Source: Clostridia bacterium
GTDB taxonomy: Bacteria; Bacillota; Clostridia; Oscillospirales; CAG-272
DNA: 64,000 nucleotides
Direction: 5' to 3'
Assembly: GCA_017461385.1 (NCBI GenBank)
Contig: JAFTXZ010000011.1
Span: 80,183-144,182 of the forward strand
Shown here: piece by piece, positions 50,101-57,113 of the stretch
How the letters are laid out: every line of letters starts with the position of its first letter
How positions within the stretch are numbered: the first letter of the stretch is position 1
Notes under the pieces: model-generated
The model's input: only the letters and a program-made list of their open reading frames with translations
Database searches by the model: none
What the model was told of the DNA's origin: nothing
Program-made: the position numbers and the translations under genes

Positions 50101-51123
50101 GTTTCCAGATAGATACTCATCACTCATCTCCCAGCCACGGAAGAAGCACTCACCCCATTTTGATGGATTTTGATAAATCGCTCCCTTAAGTCCCTTGATT
50201 ACGTCCGAATAGGAAAGGCTAGTTATCGAGGAGATATACTCAATATCAACTGAGCCAAGGGTATTAAGGCAATGCAAAAGAGCAGTAGGCAAATCATCTA
50301 CGTGAATATCGGCTCTTTCATCGCCATCATATCTGTTTTTCCAATCTGGTGGAATATCGTGGCAGGTAACCTTCTTGACCATTTTTTCATCATCAATAAA
50401 GCCACCCTCGTCAAGAATTTCCTTTTTCCAGGAGTTAATCTCCTCCTGCCATTTCTTAAGTAGCTCGTCGTTTTCGCTAGAACCATCAGTTCCAAGCTCA
50501 TCGTCAAGAGAGGGAAAAACCTTTTTGTTAATTTCCTCGTCCATCTGTGCAGGCGTTCTGCCCTTCAAAATATCAAAGATGCTTTTCGCACGCCTTTCCT
50601 CACCCTCGGAATTGCTCCTCTCGCTATGGGAGCTAAGTGCCTTACCCTTACCATTAGGATTAAGCACCTTACCCTTATCCTCGGAATTAGATTTTTCACC
50701 CTCAGGCTTAATCACCTCGCCCTTGGAAGTAGCCTTCTTACCATCAGGGTTAACCTCAGCCCCTTCAGGACTAAGTCTCTTTTTGTCTGTATTTTCATCA
50801 GCCAAGTCCTTATCATCAAAATCATCAAAGCTGAATGGGTCGTTCTTGTCCTCAAAGTCATCAAAATCCAAATCAATAGGGCCACTTGAAAAGAAAATAG
50901 GCTCCTTTTCAGCCTTATTAAGCTCCTTTTCCCATTTTAGCTTTTCCTCATCCTTAAGACCAAGCCTCTTATCCTCTTGAAGAAGCATAGCAAGAGTTCT
51001 TTTACGGCTTTGCTCCTCCTTTTTTATCTCGTTCTTGCTCATTTCACGACCACCCTCACCCTTTAGTGAGTCAAGGCTGGAATAAAAGTCGTTTAACATT
51101 TTTTGAATATCATCAAGTCCCAT
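47149..51123 (-). CDS. Large SNF2/DEAH-type superfamily 2 helicase
   Basis: A 1324-residue protein. The N-terminal 200 residues are acidic and low-complexity (FDDFEDKNDPFSFDDFDDKD and GKGK/SNSE stretches), followed by about 300 residues without a clear match. An SF2 core follows: Walker A HDVGSGKTYV (about 568-577), a charged coiled-coil insert (about 650-710), DEAH box LFVDEAHNYKN (about 724), FATGTPITNS, GSTAKLGMGVNVQERL, and motif VI REGRILRQGN (about 1057). A coiled-coil C-terminus ends the protein. The core resembles the SNF2-like helicases found in phage polyvalent proteins and ICEs, without a methyltransferase. It is first in a four-gene operon, from ATG 51123 with AAGGAG. Confidence 0.88.
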   Translation of the reverse strand: MGLDDIQKMLNDFYSSLDSLKGEGGREMSKNEIKKEEQSRKRTLAMLLQEDKRLGLKDEEKLKWEKELNKAEKEPIFFSSGPIDLDFDDFEDKNDPFSFDDFDDKDLADENTDKKRLSPEGAEVNPDGKKATSKGEVIKPEGEKSNSEDKGKVLNPNGKGKALSSHSERSNSEGEERRAKSIFDILKGRTPAQMDEEINKKVFPSLDDELGTDGSSENDELLKKWQEEINSWKKEILDEGGFIDDEKMVKKVTCHDIPPDWKNRYDGDERADIHVDDLPTALLHCLNTLGSVDIEYISSITSLSYSDVIKGLKGAIYQNPSKWGECFFRGWEMSDEYLSGNIVRKWRIALEENEKYHGYFEDNVLALERLIPPALRTKDIYVTLGSPWIPPDIIDEFIYYLIGEPVAKHDSITTKYDEHSGLWEIPYKTRFKRGKHSVKVSSLYGTPDMDMLHIIENTLNMKTLVFYQKVNSAISKKGEAFVPDQSKTLMVLEKQRAIIEKFQNWIWQNDERRERLQILYETRFGSHRKREFDGSFLTFPNMNPSISLYPFQRNAVARIILTPNTLLAHDVGSGKTYVMIAAGMELRRIGISKKNMYVLPNNLVGQWTSIFKELYPNANLLVIEPKDFTAPKRNAVLAKIKSLDYDAILMAYSCFDMIPLSLEYYEREYERVIQKLKQARADFESKSSIDRKQKSLLASLEKQKQELKDSALNITFDQLGINTLFVDEAHNYKNVPIETKITRILGISKNGSKKCTEMMDKVKCVQKQNGGRGVVFATGTPITNSITDAYVMQSYLQNGELAMLGLTSFDSWVGMFAEKSTDFEVDVDTTGFRMATRFASFHNLPELTSILASIADFHAVDKTGGLPDFNGYTDNVINPTPVFKDYLKELSSRADSVRKRQVARDVDNMLKITNHGRLAALDLRLVDPSAHFTLQSKVARCAECIIDTYNASSKTKSAQLVFCDSSTPKAGFNMYDELARLLVFAGIPREEIAFVHEGTTDKKRDALFQDVRDGKVRVLIGSTAKLGMGVNVQERLVAIHHLDVPWRPADMIQREGRILRQGNTSDKVYIYRYVTDGSFDAYSWQLLESKARFIAQLLGGSLEKRSGSDVDSTVLNYAEVKALAIGNPLIKDRVIASNELEKFYILQKEALLERDRMNVELSELPKRIERQKQLIDNCVMDIKFLENNKKQYTSEEQEVIKTDLGNALKTHILSPDERDVLEYHGFKVAIPSFMQVERPYVYIKNNGKYLVNMGSEISIIKRLDTFFEEIDQVLTRYKEALNSYYVRQSELNSALKRKLGYQDKIEELQAKLKKIDEELGVKHE

Positions 51124-51145
51124 ACAAATTCTCCTTGTGTAAAAA

Positions 51146-51277
51146 TTAAAGTGAAACGTAAAACCTCTTTAGCGCAAGGGCTTTATTTCGGTGAACCTCC
51201 TTACAAATCAAGAAAGCTTTTTTGGCTAAAGTGTTATTTGTAGAATTTATTGCTTTAGGTAAAATAGTAACTGCCAT
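51146..51277 (-). other. Short open frame upstream of the helicase gene, doubtful
   Basis: A 43-codon frame (MAVTILPKAINSTNNTLAKK, then AFLICKEVHRNKALALKRFYVSL) ends 22 nt before the helicase start. GGGAG lies directly against its ATG, too close for a normal ribosome binding site. It could be a leader peptide or chance; I lean to chance. I found no convincing promoter for the helicase operon in 51124-51459 apart from TTGACA at 51345-51340, which overlaps a palindrome. Confidence 0.2.
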
Positions 51278-51315
51278 TCTCCCATAAAGTAGCCGTCTAT
51301 ATTCTATTTTATATA

Positions 51316-51345
51316 TGTCAATGTACCAAAAATGGTACATTGACA
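51316..51345. repeat. TGTACC palindrome, copy 4 (longest)
   Basis: TGTCAATGTACC and GGTACATTGACA around AAAAAT: a perfect 30-nt inverted repeat, between the helicase operon and the WYL gene, with a T-rich tail. A second palindrome GCTCTACAAATCGTAGAGC follows at 51390-51408, the same pairing as at 25405/25458. Confidence 0.8.
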
Positions 51346-51459
51346 CCCCTTTTTTATAAAACCTTAAAAATTTTGCACTAAAAAAGCGAGCTCTACAAAT
51401 CGTAGAGCCCCCTTTTCTTAGCCATTACGCCCGTTATAGAAGAAATCACCAATTGTAGT

Positions 51460-51489
51460 TGACAAGATAAGAAAAAATATGATATAGTA
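51460..51489 (+). promoter_or_regulatory. Promoter of the WYL regulator
   Basis: TTGACA at 51460, 18-nt spacer, TATAGT at 51484. Confidence 0.7.
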
Positions 51490-51522
51490 AATATGTAGTT
51501 ATTATATAGAAGGGAGATTGAA

Positions 51523-52515
51523 ATGGCAAGCAACGAAACCAAAAGAATGGCATGCTTAAGAATATTTCAGCTACTCAAAAAGCATACCAGACCAGCCATA
51601 GCAGGCAGTGGTAGTGAGCATATAGTGCTCACTCAGACGGAAATTGCAAATCTCCTTGAAAAGGAATATAACATTGTGCTGGAAAGAAAGGCGATAAGTA
51701 ATTACTTAGGCGATCTTGAATCCAGCGATATAGGCGTTGTAAAGACCAATAAGGGCGCTTATTATGATTCTTGTGGTAAGGATTTAACCGAGGGTGAGCT
51801 TTTTCTTTTAATCGACCTTGTTATAAGTAGCAAATGCATTGACACTAAAGCCACAAGGAAAATTGTTGATAAGCTATGCAATCTTGCAAGCGTTCATTTC
51901 AAAAGGGAAGTAAAAAAGCATCGCACAGTAGAGCTTGATAATAACGAGCCACAGGACACGCTTGACACCATAGGACTTTTGCTTGAGGCAATGAGCCTTA
52001 ATCGTATGGTGGAGCTTATGGTAAACGACTACGGCGCTGATAAGGCGCTCCACCCCATAGGAGCTCAAAAAATAAGTCCCTATCGCTTGACCATTTATCG
52101 TGGAAAATATCAGCTGATTGCTTATAATAGGGGCAAGGAAATACGTTACTTTATAGACAGACTTACCGATATAAAAATAACGAATACACCTCGTCAAATT
52201 CCCTTAGAGGTGCTTGCATGCCTAGATAGATTTATTCCGACAGGCACAGAGCTTACCTTGTCTGTGGAAAAGGAAGCAATAGGCACCTTAATCGACGGAC
52301 TAGGTAAGGACTTCAGGCTTTGCGGAATGAAGGACGAAAGAGTTTTAGTTCGCATAAAAAGAGAATGGGAGGGAGTGCGTGATTTTATAATATCAAGCTC
52401 CCCACAAATAATTCTTGTCAGCCCTGCCGGTCTAAGGGGCGAGCTTTATGGCTACGCCTTAAAAATGCTGGATAGCTATCGTGATGAGCAACCCAAAAAA
52501 TCAACTAAGGAATAA
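51523..52515 (+). CDS. HTH-WYL transcriptional regulator
   Basis: A 330-residue regulator. The N-terminal winged helix-turn-helix (about 1-85) includes LTQTEIANLLEKEYNIVLER, then KAISNYLGDLE and GYY-type KGAYYDS. The central WYL domain (about 165-235) has ISPYRLTIYRGKYQLIAYNR, then GKEIRYFIDRLTDIKIT. A WCX-type C-terminal extension follows (VLVRIKREWEGVRDFIISSS). WYL proteins bind nucleic-acid or nucleotide ligands and commonly control defence systems. It is divergent from the helicase-MoxR-vWA operon, with only palindromic repeats between, so it is the natural candidate regulator of that operon. GAAGGGAG precedes the ATG. Confidence 0.92.
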   Translation: MASNETKRMACLRIFQLLKKHTRPAIAGSGSEHIVLTQTEIANLLEKEYNIVLERKAISNYLGDLESSDIGVVKTNKGAYYDSCGKDLTEGELFLLIDLVISSKCIDTKATRKIVDKLCNLASVHFKREVKKHRTVELDNNEPQDTLDTIGLLLEAMSLNRMVELMVNDYGADKALHPIGAQKISPYRLTIYRGKYQLIAYNRGKEIRYFIDRLTDIKITNTPRQIPLEVLACLDRFIPTGTELTLSVEKEAIGTLIDGLGKDFRLCGMKDERVLVRIKREWEGVRDFIISSSPQIILVSPAGLRGELYGYALKMLDSYRDEQPKKSTKE

Positions 52516-52520
52516 AATAA

Positions 52521-52557
52521 AAATCCGTGCTACAAATCGTAGCACGGATTTATTTTT
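52521..52557. terminator. Bidirectional terminator with CTACAAATCGTAG core
   Basis: AAATCCGTGCTA and TAGCACGGATTT arms followed by ATTTTTATT; its loop region repeats the CTACAAATCGTAG core of the small palindromes at 25458 and 51390. Confidence 0.88.
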
Positions 52558-52558
52558 A

Positions 52559-54526
52559 TTATTTTGCTGGCTTTGGAATTACAAAGACAGGCTTTTCGGA
52601 AACGTCGATTGTTACGTAGCCGTCCTCCTCGGCAAGATCGGAGCGCATTCCATTGTAGCGCTCAAACTCAAGCTGAGCAAGGATAAAGTCGCCATGACCA
52701 ACCTTAAGCTTGAAGTCCTTAACCTCGGTAGAGTTGGAGGTTGGACACCAAACTGCATATTTAGCCTCACCCTCGTCGGTTACGTACTTAAAGATTTTAA
52801 CGTTTTCGTTACCAGAGTCAATTTCGCAATCGAAGTAGGTATCCTTAAGAATTTCCTTTGTTGTATATACGTAATAGAAGGAATCCTTTTTGTTACCCAT
52901 AATAACGTTGTTAGCTGAAATTTCAATTGGATATCTTACAAGACCACTCGAGCCGTACTTACCAATTGCGTGCTCCTCAGGACCACAGTCTCTTGACATA
53001 TACATAGCAGCTCTTTCAATGCCAATTGAGGAAAGCATTAGATACTCACGTACAAGCCACATGCCCTGTACCTGTCTACCGGTGTACTTGCCATAAGCAT
53101 GAGCAGAGGTAGAGGTCTTATAGCTTTGGTTAGTGTCCCAACCAAACTCAGTTAGCCAAATTTCCATTTCTGGACAGTATCTGTCGCGCCAATCCATAAT
53201 TTCCTCAAAGCGACCGCAGATATCGCCCTCCTCTGGGCTTACACCAACGTAAACCTTCTCGGAAAGTGCATCTCTGTCGTCAATGTTAACGTCAACAAGG
53301 GAAATAATACCAGATTTGTCAACGCTCTTACCACAGTAGCAGTGAGCATTGATTGCATCAAATGGCATTTTGCCGTCCTTTCTGTTGTACTTGCACCAGA
53401 ATTGCATAGCACGAAGCCTGCCAAGGTGTAGGCCTGCGCCACCGGACATAGACATAAAGAAGTTAGGGTCAGCCTGCTTAACGCCTACGTTTTTGTACTT
53501 ACCCTCGTGTCCGTCGTAGCAGATAGAGAGAAGCGCTGCCATTTCAAATGGTGAGAAGTATTGACCTCTGCCAAGCCACGTGCCATCAGGCTCGTTAAGT
53601 GGCTCAAGAGCATTCAAAACTCCAAGACCGATTTTCTTTTCCTGACCCTCACCAACCTTAACAACAGATGGGTCAAGATTCTTGTTGCTACCGTAACGCG
53701 CAACAAATTGGAACAGCATTGAGGCGTAGGATAAGAAGTTGCGTGGGTCATCACTTGGCTCAAATCCGTCCTTAGGAATTCTCTTGCTATGAGTTGAAAG
53801 AGTAGGGCAAACGCTAATGCCATAATTGTGTAGTCTTGTGTAATAATCGTCAAAGTCCCACATCTTATTAAGAGATGGATTCATTGAGATGGAAACGTCA
53901 TTTCCCTCACCCTCACAGGTCCAGGTCCATGGGTGGTACTCACGAATATAGGTAACTGCACGGTTGATATCGTCAGCATCATTTATAAATGCGTTCATAC
54001 CAACAAAGTGTGTAAGCTTGGATTTCTTATGAGGCTTCCTTTCAGGTATAGTCTTGTCAACGTCCTCAACCTTGTAGCCGTAAATAAGAATTTCGCTAGG
54101 TGCTTGGTTATTGTTAAAGGAGAAGTTAATGTATTGTGTTTTGTAGCTTGTTTCAAAGCCGGTCCATTTTCTAACCTCGGGGGCTAGTTGCTCGTCATAC
54201 TCCCAGCTAAACGGAGTACCCATCTTAACTCTAACCTTACGAACTCCGTAGTCGTGCTTATCCTTTTCAGGCTTGTACTCGTCGTAGTCGTTGTAAATAT
54301 ACATATTGGTAATTTGATAAATATCACCAAGGTCAACAGTGAATGCTAAATCAGTTTCACCAACCCACCAATGGTCGTGTCTTGGGTGAACCTGTGGCTT
54401 TTGCCCCTCAATACCGTACAAAGGGTCGCCGTCGTTTTCAAACTCACAGAAAAAGTTTTCAATCCTTTCTATGCCCATATCGTTAATAAGCATATCTGGA
54501 GTTACTCTGATTTTTTGTGGCTTCAT
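52559..54526 (-). CDS. Clan GH-A glycoside hydrolase with N-terminal discoidin-like domain
   Basis: A 655-residue protein without a signal peptide, so predicted to act in the cytoplasm. Residues about 1-155 form a carbohydrate-binding beta-sandwich (GETDLAFTVDLGDIYQITNM). A TIM barrel follows, with the acid/base Glu in ALEPLNEPDGTW (about 310) and the nucleophile Glu in IWLTEFGWDTN (about 460). The NEP ... TEFG pair is the mark of clan GH-A (GH39- or GH5-like); I cannot fix the family. A small beta domain ends the protein. ATG 54526 follows AAGGAG. Its leader contains a near-perfect inverted repeat that may be an operator. Confidence 0.82.
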   Translation of the reverse strand: MKPQKIRVTPDMLINDMGIERIENFFCEFENDGDPLYGIEGQKPQVHPRHDHWWVGETDLAFTVDLGDIYQITNMYIYNDYDEYKPEKDKHDYGVRKVRVKMGTPFSWEYDEQLAPEVRKWTGFETSYKTQYINFSFNNNQAPSEILIYGYKVEDVDKTIPERKPHKKSKLTHFVGMNAFINDADDINRAVTYIREYHPWTWTCEGEGNDVSISMNPSLNKMWDFDDYYTRLHNYGISVCPTLSTHSKRIPKDGFEPSDDPRNFLSYASMLFQFVARYGSNKNLDPSVVKVGEGQEKKIGLGVLNALEPLNEPDGTWLGRGQYFSPFEMAALLSICYDGHEGKYKNVGVKQADPNFFMSMSGGAGLHLGRLRAMQFWCKYNRKDGKMPFDAINAHCYCGKSVDKSGIISLVDVNIDDRDALSEKVYVGVSPEEGDICGRFEEIMDWRDRYCPEMEIWLTEFGWDTNQSYKTSTSAHAYGKYTGRQVQGMWLVREYLMLSSIGIERAAMYMSRDCGPEEHAIGKYGSSGLVRYPIEISANNVIMGNKKDSFYYVYTTKEILKDTYFDCEIDSGNENVKIFKYVTDEGEAKYAVWCPTSNSTEVKDFKLKVGHGDFILAQLEFERYNGMRSDLAEEDGYVTIDVSEKPVFVIPKPAK

Positions 54527-54556
54527 TAGTAAATCTCCTTGCCATATCTTGTTTTT

Positions 54557-54582
54557 AAGGGATACCCTACGGGTATGCCCTT
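54557..54582 (-). promoter_or_regulatory. Inverted repeat in the glycosidase leader
   Basis: AAGGGATACCC and GGGTATGCCCTT around a 3-nt centre (one mismatch). It lies just downstream of the start of transcription, so it could be an operator or an mRNA hairpin. Confidence 0.55.
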
Positions 54583-54588
54583 AGCAAT

Positions 54589-54617
54589 AGTATAATATAA
54601 CGAGCTCTAAAAGTCAA
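54589..54617 (-). promoter_or_regulatory. Promoter of the glycosidase gene
   Basis: Minus strand TTGACT (54617-54612), 17-nt spacer, TATACT (54594-54589). Confidence 0.75.
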
Positions 54618-54685
54618 TAAAAATAGGTAATTTTCACCAAAAGAAATTTTAGCAAACTAAAATCGACAAAAACCACTAGTCGTTG

Positions 54686-54714
54686 TTGACATTTTACCCT
54701 TAAAATGATAAAAT
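54686..54714 (+). promoter_or_regulatory. Promoter of the glycosyltransferase gene
   Basis: TTGACA at 54686, 17-nt spacer, TAAAAT at 54709. Confidence 0.78.
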
Positions 54715-54744
54715 AATGAAAGAATAACAAGACGGGAGAATAAA

Positions 54745-55992
54745 ATGAAGCTAAGTATCATTGTATGTGCTTACAACACTAAAAAGGAGTATCTTAAGGC
54801 GTGCCTTTCCTCAATTACAAAATCGACCCTTGATAAAAACGATTACGAAATAGTATTGATTGACGACGGCTCCTGTGAGGACTACTCTCAGCTAATTAAC
54901 ATTTATAAGCCAACCTATATAAAAACGGATAACAGAGGACACTTTGCCTCAAGGCTTTACGGCATAATGGTTGCTAAGGGAGATTATATTGCCTTTTGCG
55001 ATTCTGATGACACCGTGTCCTTTAACTATCATGCACCTATGCTCAAAAAGGCTATTGACGAGAATTTGGACATTGTCCTAAACGACTGGGCATTCCATAC
55101 TGAAAAATCAAAGGCTTATCCAAGAGATGACATTACCATAAAAGAAGACATTAGCCTTGAGGGTGATGAAATATTAAGATATTATGCAAACGCACAGGGC
55201 AAGTTCCATAGCGTGTTTGTTCTTTGGAACAAAATCTATAAAAGAGACGTGCTGCTTAAGGCTAAGGCAGAGGTTGAGAAAACCGATGCCATAATGGAAA
55301 GGTTAAGCTATAGCGAGGATGCGCTAATTAACTTTTTTGCCCACAAAAACGCAAGCAGGCTTGCAAACGTTCACACGGGCTACTATTTCTATCGTGTCCA
55401 CGGGGAGCAATCCGTTTCCCTGAACGATGATAATAAGGTAGAAAAGCGCCTTGAATCTCAAATTAAGCTTATGGCAAAAACCATAAGAATTATGAAGGCA
55501 AGCATTGGAGAGCATAGGTACAAGGAGGAAATCGAAAAGGGAATTTGCGAATGGGGCAAGCTAATGTCAAGGGTACATTACACCAGCGCAAAATCTATGG
55601 AGCTTGAGAAGCTTTATGACCTTGTTAAGACCGAGTATCAGGTTGATAGCCTGGAGATATCAATTCCAAAAGATGAGCTTGGCTATATTGCAAACGGACT
55701 CTTAGGAGATAACTTCGATATAATCGACACTATGCTATACGATATTTCCAAAAAAGACGGGGAAGTGTCTGTTTTTTACGATAAAAAGGATGAATACGTT
55801 TCCTCTACAATCGACTATCTTAACGCAAGCCTAGGCAAAAAAATCATCTGCCAAGGAGGCAATATAGTAATACCGAAGCGTAAGATTAAGCTTACCCAAA
55901 GGCTTACACACAGTAAGCTTGCATATTCAGTTGCCTTAAGACTATTCAAAAAGGGCTCAAAAATCAGAAGAAAGCTAAAGTCAAGGCTATAA
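54745..55992 (+). CDS. Family 2 glycosyltransferase
   Basis: A 415-residue GT-A enzyme that transfers a sugar from a nucleotide donor to a surface glycan. It starts KLSIIVCAYNTKKEYLKACL. It has the nucleotide-binding VLIDDGSCED (about 38-47) and the DxD-like CDSDDTVSF (about 91-99). RLSYSEDALINFFAHKNA is the usual acceptor-side segment (SEDxxxxF). The C-terminal 150 residues show no known domain and end in a basic tail (LFKKGSKIRRKLKSRL), probably membrane-associated. The next gene, a lipoprotein, starts 10 nt later. Confidence 0.9.
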   Translation: MKLSIIVCAYNTKKEYLKACLSSITKSTLDKNDYEIVLIDDGSCEDYSQLINIYKPTYIKTDNRGHFASRLYGIMVAKGDYIAFCDSDDTVSFNYHAPMLKKAIDENLDIVLNDWAFHTEKSKAYPRDDITIKEDISLEGDEILRYYANAQGKFHSVFVLWNKIYKRDVLLKAKAEVEKTDAIMERLSYSEDALINFFAHKNASRLANVHTGYYFYRVHGEQSVSLNDDNKVEKRLESQIKLMAKTIRIMKASIGEHRYKEEIEKGICEWGKLMSRVHYTSAKSMELEKLYDLVKTEYQVDSLEISIPKDELGYIANGLLGDNFDIIDTMLYDISKKDGEVSVFYDKKDEYVSSTIDYLNASLGKKIICQGGNIVIPKRKIKLTQRLTHSKLAYSVALRLFKKGSKIRRKLKSRL

Positions 55993-56002
55993 AGGAAGAA
56001 TT

Positions 56003-56908
56003 ATGAAAAAAATTGTTTTTACAGCTTTAACCCTTGCTACACTGCTCCTTATGCTATTTGCCTTATCCTCCTGTAATGGTGAGCAAAATCCACCACCAAA
56101 AAGTGAGTTTTTGTATCAGGTTAGCATAAAATCAGACGCAGGCAAGGCACTAAAGGGAATAACTGTTGAGTTTCACGACGAAAACGGTGAATTTCTTGAT
56201 TACAAGATAACAAATAGCTCAGGCGTGGCTGTGTCATCTACCCTTACAAAGGAAGCAAAAACAGTTGTACTTTACGACGTGCCAAAGGGCTATAAATTTG
56301 ATGAAATCTATACACTGGGTGGAGAAAATACCGAAATTTTGCTACAAACTCAGGTTATAAACGAAAGCCACGAGGGCGTTGAATATCAGCTAGGCGACAT
56401 AATGCACGACTTTACTGTTACCGACCAAAATGGTAATGAAATTACGCTTTCTGAGCTACTTGAGGAAAAGCAAATGGTAATGCTTAACTTCTGGTACGTA
56501 ACCTGCTCATTTTGCGTAAAGGAATTTCCTGATATGAATAAGGTGTACGACGCTTATTCAACCAAGGCAGGCTTTGTAGGTCTTAATTCCTCAAATAATC
56601 AAGCAAGCATAAATAGCTTTATTGCAAATTTTGATGAGCGCTTCAACTATTATAATGGTACTGAAGCAAATCCAATTGACGTGCCCGACTTAACTCTGCC
56701 ACTTGCAGTAGATGACCAAGGAATAGAGAGAGCCTTTGGCTTCTCAGTTAACCCTGCGACTGTAATTGTAGATAAATACGGCATTGTTTCCTTTATTCAT
56801 GAGGGCGCACTAAGTGAAAGCCAGCTAGACGACCTTTTCTCCTTCTTTACGGATGAGGGCTACACTCATACGGAGCTAGAGGAGCTTTCTGATTTGACAC
56901 AGAACTGA
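56003..56908 (+). CDS. TlpA-like thioredoxin-fold lipoprotein
   Basis: A 301-residue lipoprotein (lipobox LSSC, Cys about 24). First comes a Cna-B/prealbumin-like beta domain (about 38-115: YQVSIKSDAGKALKGITVEF). A TlpA/AhpC-type thioredoxin domain follows (about 130-285): LGDIMHDFTVTDQNGNEITL, then MLNFWYVTCSFCVKEFPDM with a CSFC redox pair (about 167-170), and NPATVIVDKYG with the conserved cis-Pro region. It probably reduces disulfides in exported proteins. GGAAG precedes the ATG. The same two-domain start recurs in the next gene. Confidence 0.88.
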   Translation: MKKIVFTALTLATLLLMLFALSSCNGEQNPPPKSEFLYQVSIKSDAGKALKGITVEFHDENGEFLDYKITNSSGVAVSSTLTKEAKTVVLYDVPKGYKFDEIYTLGGENTEILLQTQVINESHEGVEYQLGDIMHDFTVTDQNGNEITLSELLEEKQMVMLNFWYVTCSFCVKEFPDMNKVYDAYSTKAGFVGLNSSNNQASINSFIANFDERFNYYNGTEANPIDVPDLTLPLAVDDQGIERAFGFSVNPATVIVDKYGIVSFIHEGALSESQLDDLFSFFTDEGYTHTELEELSDLTQN

Positions 56909-56960
56909 TATTAGTTATTCAGTACAAAAAACCCCTATTTTGTTAATTTTTAATGAATTA

Positions 56961-57007
56961 AAGTGCTAAAGTGAGGCTATTTGCTACACTTCACGGCACT
57001 TTTTTTC
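56961..57007 (+). terminator. Terminator after the TlpA-like lipoprotein
   Basis: AAGTGC-TAAAGTGAG and CTTCAC-GGCACTT pair imperfectly over about 12 bp, followed by seven T. Confidence 0.65.
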
Positions 57008-57047
57008 TTTTTCAACGGGATAGGAGGCTGTGGTTGATTTGGTTCTA

Positions 57048-57076
57048 TTGACAAATTACTTGAATTATGTTATTAT
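57048..57076 (+). promoter_or_regulatory. Promoter of the large TlpA-like lipoprotein
   Basis: TTGACA at 57048, 17-nt spacer, TATTAT at 57071. Confidence 0.65.
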
Positions 57077-57113
57077 AATATGCGACATTATTTTTAATAT
57101 ATAGGAGTATTGT

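Noticed and set aside
47149-51123. The operon as part of an integrative element, because of the ICE-like helicase
   Set aside because: No integrase, relaxase, conjugation or phage structural gene is nearby, and flanking genes (guaA, glycosidase) look chromosomal.
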